A stretch of 64,000 nt of DNA. Origin: Polynucleobacter sp. AP-Capit-er-40B-B4. GTDB taxonomy: Bacteria; Pseudomonadota; Gammaproteobacteria; Burkholderiales; Burkholderiaceae. Location of the stretch: the NCBI RefSeq assembly GCF_018882245.1, contig NZ_JACVOV010000001.1, forward strand, positions 248,001 to 312,000, written 5' to 3'. Positions 60,262-64,000 of this stretch are shown one piece after another. A model generated the notes under the pieces. That model was not told the origin of the DNA. It made no database searches and saw only the letters and a list, made by a program, of their open reading frames with translations. Position numbers and translations under genes: made by a program. How positions within the stretch are numbered: the first letter of the stretch is position 1; every line of letters begins with the position of its first letter.

Positions 60262-60828
60262 ATGATGAATCTAACTAATAACGCCAGCCTCATGACTCGA
60301 TCCAAATATCACCCAGCCTCCATATTCTTTCATTGGTTTGTTTTCTTCCTAGTTGTTGCCGCCTTTATCGTTATTGAACTTAAAGGTCAGTTTCCCAAAG
60401 GGAGCGAGTATCGTGATCTATGTAAATCAGTCCATGGAGTTATTGGACAGCTCATTTTTTTAGCCATGGCTGCTCGCTTGATGATCCGCCTCATTTATGG
60501 CGTACCTCAACCTACAAATCCAAAACCCGCAATTGTTTCACTGGCTAAGGCAATGCACTGGCTGCTCTATGCCCTCCTCTTGATATCGCCTATCTTCGGC
60601 ATCCTGTATTTTCAGTATGGCGGTAAAGAAATCCACTTCTTTGGCTTGGTTTGGCCTCAATTTGTTACCCCAAATCCTGAAATGAAAAAAGTAGTCGAAG
60701 GGATTCATGAATTTTTAGGAAATTCACTCTATATTTTGATTGGCATACACGCGATTGCTGGACTATGGCAACATTACGTTATCAAAGACGATACACTTCG
60801 TCGTATGTTAAATAAAGTGAATGCATAA
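60262..60828 (+). CDS. Cytochrome b561 (CybB type)
   Basis: A di-haem four-helix inner-membrane cytochrome of 188 residues. HPASIFFHWFVFFLVVAAF (17-35) carries the first haem His. CKSVHGVIGQLIFLAMAARLMIR, HWLLYALLLISPIFG and LGNSLYILIGIHAIAGLWQHY follow in the CybB order, each with its His. It passes electrons between quinone and superoxide or periplasmic partners. ATGs at codons 1, 2 and 11 are possible starts, and no ribosome binding site decides. A Fur box overlaps the start. Confidence 0.88.
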   Translation: MMNLTNNASLMTRSKYHPASIFFHWFVFFLVVAAFIVIELKGQFPKGSEYRDLCKSVHGVIGQLIFLAMAARLMIRLIYGVPQPTNPKPAIVSLAKAMHWLLYALLLISPIFGILYFQYGGKEIHFFGLVWPQFVTPNPEMKKVVEGIHEFLGNSLYILIGIHAIAGLWQHYVIKDDTLRRMLNKVNA

Positions 60829-60851
60829 ACTAAAGCTGGGGCAATAATCAA

Positions 60852-61028
60852 ATGAAGCCACTTTCTAAAAAAGCCAAGATGGCTGTAGGCTGGACAATCT
60901 TAATGACCGTTATTGGCACCGCCATGTTGCACCAGTGGCAATTCTTTGCAATGGGCTGCGCGTCCATTGCCTTACTGCTTGTAGCTAATCACTACGATCT
61001 TCTAAAAGATCCTGAAGACAAAAAATAA
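60852..61028 (+). CDS. 58-residue two-helix membrane protein
   Basis: ATG at 60852 opens a 58-codon frame to TAA at 61028. The product starts MKPLSKKAKMAVGWTILMTV and has hydrophobic segments at about 11-27 and 34-49 and a charged end (LLKDPEDKK). It follows cytochrome b561 by 23 nt and precedes a strong hairpin by a few bases. The gene position and structure support it as real, but the ribosome binding site is weak. No family is recognised. Confidence 0.55.
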   Translation: MKPLSKKAKMAVGWTILMTVIGTAMLHQWQFFAMGCASIALLLVANHYDLLKDPEDKK

Positions 61029-61053
61029 TCCCGCCTATATAGACGGGATTATT
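61024..61053. terminator. 10-bp inverted repeat and terminator region
   Basis: AATAATCCCG (61024-61033) pairs with CGGGATTATT (61044-61053). A second hairpin ATCCCC/GGGGAT lies just after. It lies between the 58-residue gene and the convergent Old Yellow Enzyme gene and probably stops transcription from both sides. Confidence 0.7.
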
Positions 61054-61082
61054 GACATGCATCCCCAGTCTGGGGATTTACA

Positions 61083-62183
61083 TTAGAGAGTTGGGTAATC
61101 GGTATAGCCAGCTTCACCGCCACCATAAAAAGTCGCTCGGTTATAAGGATTCAAAGTTGCACTCTTCTGGAATCTTTCTGCCAAATCCGGATTAGCAATA
61201 TATATACGGCCGTAAGCTACTGCATCCGCCAAGCCATCCTCTAGAACCTTTTCGCCCATTGCTTGGTCATATCCACCGGCAGTGATAAATTTTCCTTTAT
61301 AAGCGGCACGGAACATTTCAGAAGTAATAGGCGCATCTTCATTCACTTGATCACCACCTCCTGCGCTAGTTGAGCGCGGCTCAATCATATGCACATAGGA
61401 CAGGTTATAAGTATTGAGCTTTGCAATCGCAGCAGTAAATAAGGCAACGGGATCGCTATCCCCCATATCATTAAAAGTGCCGTAAGGCGAAAGGCGTACA
61501 CCGACCTTATCGCTTGGGAATACCTTACAGACTGCCTCGATGACTTGACCCAATAAACGCAGGCGGTTCTCAATAGAGCCGCCATATTCATCGGTACGTT
61601 GATTGGTTTTATCTTGTAAGAATTGATCTAGCAAGTAGCCATTAGCAGAATGAATTTCAATACCATCAAAGCCTGCAGCCTTTGCATTTTGAGCTGCTGC
61701 CTCAAACTCTTTGAGTAAACGAGCGATATCTTCCACACTCATTGCGTTTGGCACTTCATAGTCATGCAGCTTCCAATCAGCGCCATATGTTTGACCTGAT
61801 GCAGCAATAGCTGAAGGCGCCTCAGGTGCGCCCTGCTCTGGGTGCAAAGAAGAATGAGAGATACGGCCTACATGCCATAACTGCGCAACAATTGATCCGC
61901 CCTTCGCGTGAACCGCCTCAACGACCTCTTTCCATGCAGCAGTCTGCTCTGCGGAATAAATTCCGGGTGTAGCAGGATAGCCTTTGCCCAATGGGGAAAT
62001 TTGAGTTGCTTCAGTAATAATCAATCCAGCGCTAGCACGCTGAGCGTAGTACGTTTTTGCTAATGGGTTTGGCACATCACCAGCAACCGCACGCATTCTA
62101 GTGAGTGGCGCCATAACTAGACGGTTTTTTAATTGAATTGAACCGAGACTAACCGGTGTGAACATGATTTCTTTGCCTGACAT
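61083..62183 (-). CDS. nemA: Old Yellow Enzyme-type alkene reductase (NemA-like)
   Basis: A 366-residue FMN TIM-barrel enzyme reducing activated alkenes or electrophiles. LKNRLVMAPLTRMRAVAGDVP start, IVAQLWHVGRISH, FDGIEIHSANGYLLDQFLQD and TNQRTDEYGGSIENRLRLL, described by position (80-260), are the family blocks. HSAN gives the substrate His-Asn pair. It lies 82 nt downstream of oxyR on the same strand, so the two may be linked; an electrophile-stress role with OxyR is plausible. Confidence 0.92.
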   Translation of the reverse strand: MSGKEIMFTPVSLGSIQLKNRLVMAPLTRMRAVAGDVPNPLAKTYYAQRASAGLIITEATQISPLGKGYPATPGIYSAEQTAAWKEVVEAVHAKGGSIVAQLWHVGRISHSSLHPEQGAPEAPSAIAASGQTYGADWKLHDYEVPNAMSVEDIARLLKEFEAAAQNAKAAGFDGIEIHSANGYLLDQFLQDKTNQRTDEYGGSIENRLRLLGQVIEAVCKVFPSDKVGVRLSPYGTFNDMGDSDPVALFTAAIAKLNTYNLSYVHMIEPRSTSAGGGDQVNEDAPITSEMFRAAYKGKFITAGGYDQAMGEKVLEDGLADAVAYGRIYIANPDLAERFQKSATLNPYNRATFYGGGEAGYTDYPTL

Positions 62184-62265
62184 TTGCTGCCTTTTTGTAG
62201 TAATAAATTAGATGATGGACTGTAACAAGGATTGGTAATTTTTGCTGAGCAAGGAACCGGCTTAA

Positions 62266-63171
62266 TTAGGCATGTCCAAATTGCTCACGAATACAATCTG
62301 CTAGTGCATTAAATTCTTGGGTATGTGCCGTGGATGATCGCGCAACCAAAGCAATCACTCTCTTAGGTGCAGGCGATGCCAGCTCTTTTGCCACTAATTG
62401 AGAGTTATTCAATAAGCTGCTCTTGACCGCCATGCCAGGAAGCAAGGCGATCCCAAGGCCTGACTCGACCATTTGCAATAGGGTTAGCAAACTCGTTGCC
62501 TCCAAGCCTTCAGCTTTGCGGATATCGGTTCGCCTGCAAGCTTGCAAACTATGCTCTCGCAAGCAATGCCCCTCCTCTAACAATAAGAGTCGCTCAGCCA
62601 TCTTAGCTGGCAAAGTTACCTCTTTCCCTTTTAAGGCTGGATCACCCTCTTTCGCAACCAACCAAAAGTGGTCATCAAACAATTCTTGCACTAGAAGTCC
62701 GCTGACATCATATGGCAGTGCAATCAAAGCAAAATCCAACTTATGCTCAGCCAGTCTTGAAAGTAAATTTGCTGTTAGGTCTTCTCTAAGAGTAATTTTG
62801 AGATCTGGAAATCGCGTGCGGACTTCTGGCAAAACTGCCGGCAATAAAAATGGGGCGATAGTTGGTATAACCCCCAAACGAATTGTGGCAGTCATCGGCT
62901 TGCCTGTTGCGCCAGCATATTCCACCAAATCTTCAGAGGCAGCCAAAATGAGTTTTGCGCGCTCAAGCACCTCCAAGCCAATTGGGGTAATCGAAACGTT
63001 CTGACGGTCACGTTCTACTAAATGAATCCCTAGAGCATCTTCCAATTCCTTCAATCCAGCACTTAATGTCGACTGCCCGACAAAGCAAGCTTGCGCGGCT
63101 CTGGTGAAGTTGAGCTCCTTAGCCAATGCAACGAAATAACCCAATTGCCTTAAAGACGGTAAATAAGCCAT
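62266..63171 (-). CDS. oxyR: OxyR, hydrogen-peroxide-sensing LysR regulator
   Basis: A 301-residue LysR-type regulator. The N-terminal HTH reads LRQLGYFVALAKELNFTRAAQ start. The redox pair is in EEGHCLREHSLQAC (Cys203 and Cys212, equivalent to Cys199 and Cys208 of E. coli), which identifies OxyR rather than a generic LysR. LVEYAGATGKPM and MVESGLGIALLPG are further matches. It activates peroxide defence genes when the disulfide forms. It is divergent from rubrerythrin, a likely target. Confidence 0.93.
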   Translation of the reverse strand: MAYLPSLRQLGYFVALAKELNFTRAAQACFVGQSTLSAGLKELEDALGIHLVERDRQNVSITPIGLEVLERAKLILAASEDLVEYAGATGKPMTATIRLGVIPTIAPFLLPAVLPEVRTRFPDLKITLREDLTANLLSRLAEHKLDFALIALPYDVSGLLVQELFDDHFWLVAKEGDPALKGKEVTLPAKMAERLLLLEEGHCLREHSLQACRRTDIRKAEGLEATSLLTLLQMVESGLGIALLPGMAVKSSLLNNSQLVAKELASPAPKRVIALVARSSTAHTQEFNALADCIREQFGHA

Positions 63172-63185
63172 ATATACCCCTTGTT

Positions 63186-63222
63186 ATCGATTTATTAGAT
63201 AAATACTATCATAATGATTTAC
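63186..63222. promoter_or_regulatory. Candidate OxyR operator between oxyR and rubrerythrin
   Basis: The AT-rich region has ATCGAT, AGAT and ACTATC elements spaced about one helical turn apart, in the manner of ATAG-type OxyR half-sites. The match to ATAGxtxxxaxCTAT is partial. It lies 15-50 nt upstream of oxyR and about 95-130 nt upstream of the rubrerythrin ATG. Confidence 0.35.
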
Positions 63223-63316
63223 TGGACTGATAAATAAATTAAGCGCACACTACATTCATGGTTGAGAAAGTAGCAAATAAGACTCAACAAATCGAACTCA
63301 ATGAAAAGGAGTCAAA

Positions 63317-63802
63317 ATGGCACGTCCAGAAATCAAAACCATCCACAACTTAGAGTCTGCCTTTGCTGGCGAATCTATGGCCCACATTAAATATCGCTAC
63401 TTTGCTAAGTTAGCTCGCGCTGCGGGCGATGAAGAGACAGCCAAAATATTTGAAGCAACTGCCGAGCAAGAGGTAATGCATGCATTTGGTCACCTAGACT
63501 TACTCTACCCTGCCAATACAATCACACCAGCACGCGCCTTAGAGATTGCAATCGAAGGTGAAACTTATGAATACACAGAAATGTATCCTTCATTCCGAAA
63601 AACTGCCGTAGAAGAAGGTAATGCAGCTGTAATTCAAGAGATTGATGAGCAAATCGCTGAATCAAAAGAGCATGCAGAGCAGTTTCAGGCGGTATTGGCT
63701 AAAGCAGCAAAACGCTTCGCAGCATTAGCTAATGTTGAAGAACGCCATGCAAACCATTACAAGCAGGCTTTAGAAAGAGCAAAGGTTTTTGCTGCTCAAT
63801 AA
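63317..63802 (+). CDS. rbr: Rubrerythrin, ferritin-like domain only
   Basis: A 161-residue di-iron peroxide reductase. HNLESAFAGESMAHIKYRYFAKLARAAGDEETA, described by position (11-43), carries the first Glu ligand. AEQEVMHAFGH (51-61) gives the Glu-x-x-His set, and EIAIEGETYEYTEMYP and EERHANHY supply the rest. The usual C-terminal rubredoxin domain is absent, but a separate rubredoxin gene starts 61 nt later. AAAAGGAG upstream of the ATG is a strong ribosome binding site. It is divergent from oxyR. Confidence 0.92.
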   Translation: MARPEIKTIHNLESAFAGESMAHIKYRYFAKLARAAGDEETAKIFEATAEQEVMHAFGHLDLLYPANTITPARALEIAIEGETYEYTEMYPSFRKTAVEEGNAAVIQEIDEQIAESKEHAEQFQAVLAKAAKRFAALANVEERHANHYKQALERAKVFAAQ

Positions 63803-63863
63803 GAGCGACTCAGAAATAAATAGCAATTAAATTTAAAATGAATGAATTATTTAAGGAAACAGT

Positions 63864-64000
63864 ATGAAAACTTACCAATGTATCGTATGCGGCTATATTT
63901 ATGATGAGTCAAAAGGAATTCCTGAAGATGGTATTCCAGCTGGAACGCTCTGGGCCGATGTACCCGAAGACTGGGAATGCCCTGACTGCGGCGTTGCAAA
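63864..64000 (+). CDS. Rubredoxin (partial, cut by window end)
   Basis: The first 45 codons of an iron-tetracysteine electron carrier. [15 protein letters not shown] (4-18) holds the first Cys pair (Cys6, Cys9). WECPDCGVA (37-45) holds the second (Cys39, Cys42). The last few codons lie beyond 64000. AAGGAAACAG before the ATG is a good ribosome binding site. It probably passes electrons to the preceding rubrerythrin. Confidence 0.95.
   Translation, partial: MKTYQCIVCGYIYDESKGIPEDGIPAGTLWADVPEDWECPDCGVA

Noticed and set aside
62423..63004. 193-codon plus-strand frame inside oxyR
   Set aside because: It is fully antisense to the well-supported oxyR and has a Ser/Lys-rich non-family product.
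1..64000. CRISPR arrays, tRNA or rRNA genes, insertion sequences, prophage or integron features
   Set aside because: No regularly spaced direct repeats, no transposase or integrase-like product, and no cloverleaf sequences were recognised on reading both strands; a covariance-model search was not run.

Overview
The window is a dense, ordinary-looking stretch of a betaproteobacterial chromosome. The organism is most likely a Polynucleobacter or a close small-genome freshwater Burkholderiaceae. The reasons are moderate GC, very short intergenic gaps, four tripartite-tricarboxylate (Bug/TctC) binding proteins without partner permeases, an AddAB-type helicase-nuclease pair, type B ribosomal protein L31, a DsbB with an adjacent DUF5993-like mini-protein, and the LpoB/YcfL lipoprotein group. 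The genus is inferred from gene content and protein style, not from a marker-gene comparison. I see no rRNA, tRNA, CRISPR array, insertion sequence, integrase or prophage.

Layout. 1-5.5 kb: a periplasmic rhodanese, a START-like periplasmic protein, a DnaQ-type exonuclease, a UPF0114 membrane protein, a 47-aa membrane micro-protein, and an SOS umuDC operon with a textbook LexA box. 5.6-12.3 kb: the addB-addA operon, followed by a 41-codon reading frame that sits before a good terminator. 12.4-18 kb: trxA, rho, rpmE2, an ArnT-like glycosyltransferase and a MATE exporter, most with clear terminators. 18-22 kb: four lipoprotein genes around LpoB (peptidoglycan synthase activation). 22-28.4 kb: a Bug receptor, dsbB and DUF5993, an enoyl-CoA hydratase, a hydrolase/FAH/SemiSWEET operon, a second Bug and a cytochrome c. 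28.4-33.5 kb: metal uptake, with Fur-boxed feoAB, modA, a ModE-like regulator with a binding-protein domain, and a divergent tupA.

33.5-39.8 kb: a small-molecule acetyltransferase/thioesterase/cysteine dioxygenase operon, an RhlE-type helicase, selD, mmsB and small cupin/DUF1330 genes. 39.8-46.7 kb: a histone H1-like protein, a third Bug, a four-module rhodanese, a Tat-exported FAH protein, a phasin-like protein, a group II truncated haemoglobin and a fourth Bug. 46.7-57.9 kb: TerC, a BaiN-type flavoprotein, a K-channel-like protein, a LOG-family protein, a signal-less solute-binding protein, a beta-CASP nuclease, NnrD, two EamA transporters, a nitrobindin-like protein and a class V aminotransferase. 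58-64 kb: an FMN L-lactate-type dehydrogenase, a bestrophin-like membrane protein with an apparent ATT start, a Fur-boxed cytochrome b561, an Old Yellow Enzyme, OxyR, and divergent rubrerythrin-rubredoxin running off the end.

How they work together. Several blocks concern redox and metal stress: OxyR with rubrerythrin and rubredoxin, thioredoxin, DsbB, Fur-regulated FeoAB and cytochrome b561, and truncated haemoglobin. Others concern DNA repair (UmuDC, AddAB), envelope maintenance (the LpoB cluster) and scavenging of organic acids (Bug receptors, LldD). No clearly undescribed multi-gene system is present. The least explained items are the micro-proteins, the ATT-start gene abutting lldD, the transporter-less molybdate/tungstate locus, and a solute-binding protein with no export signal.
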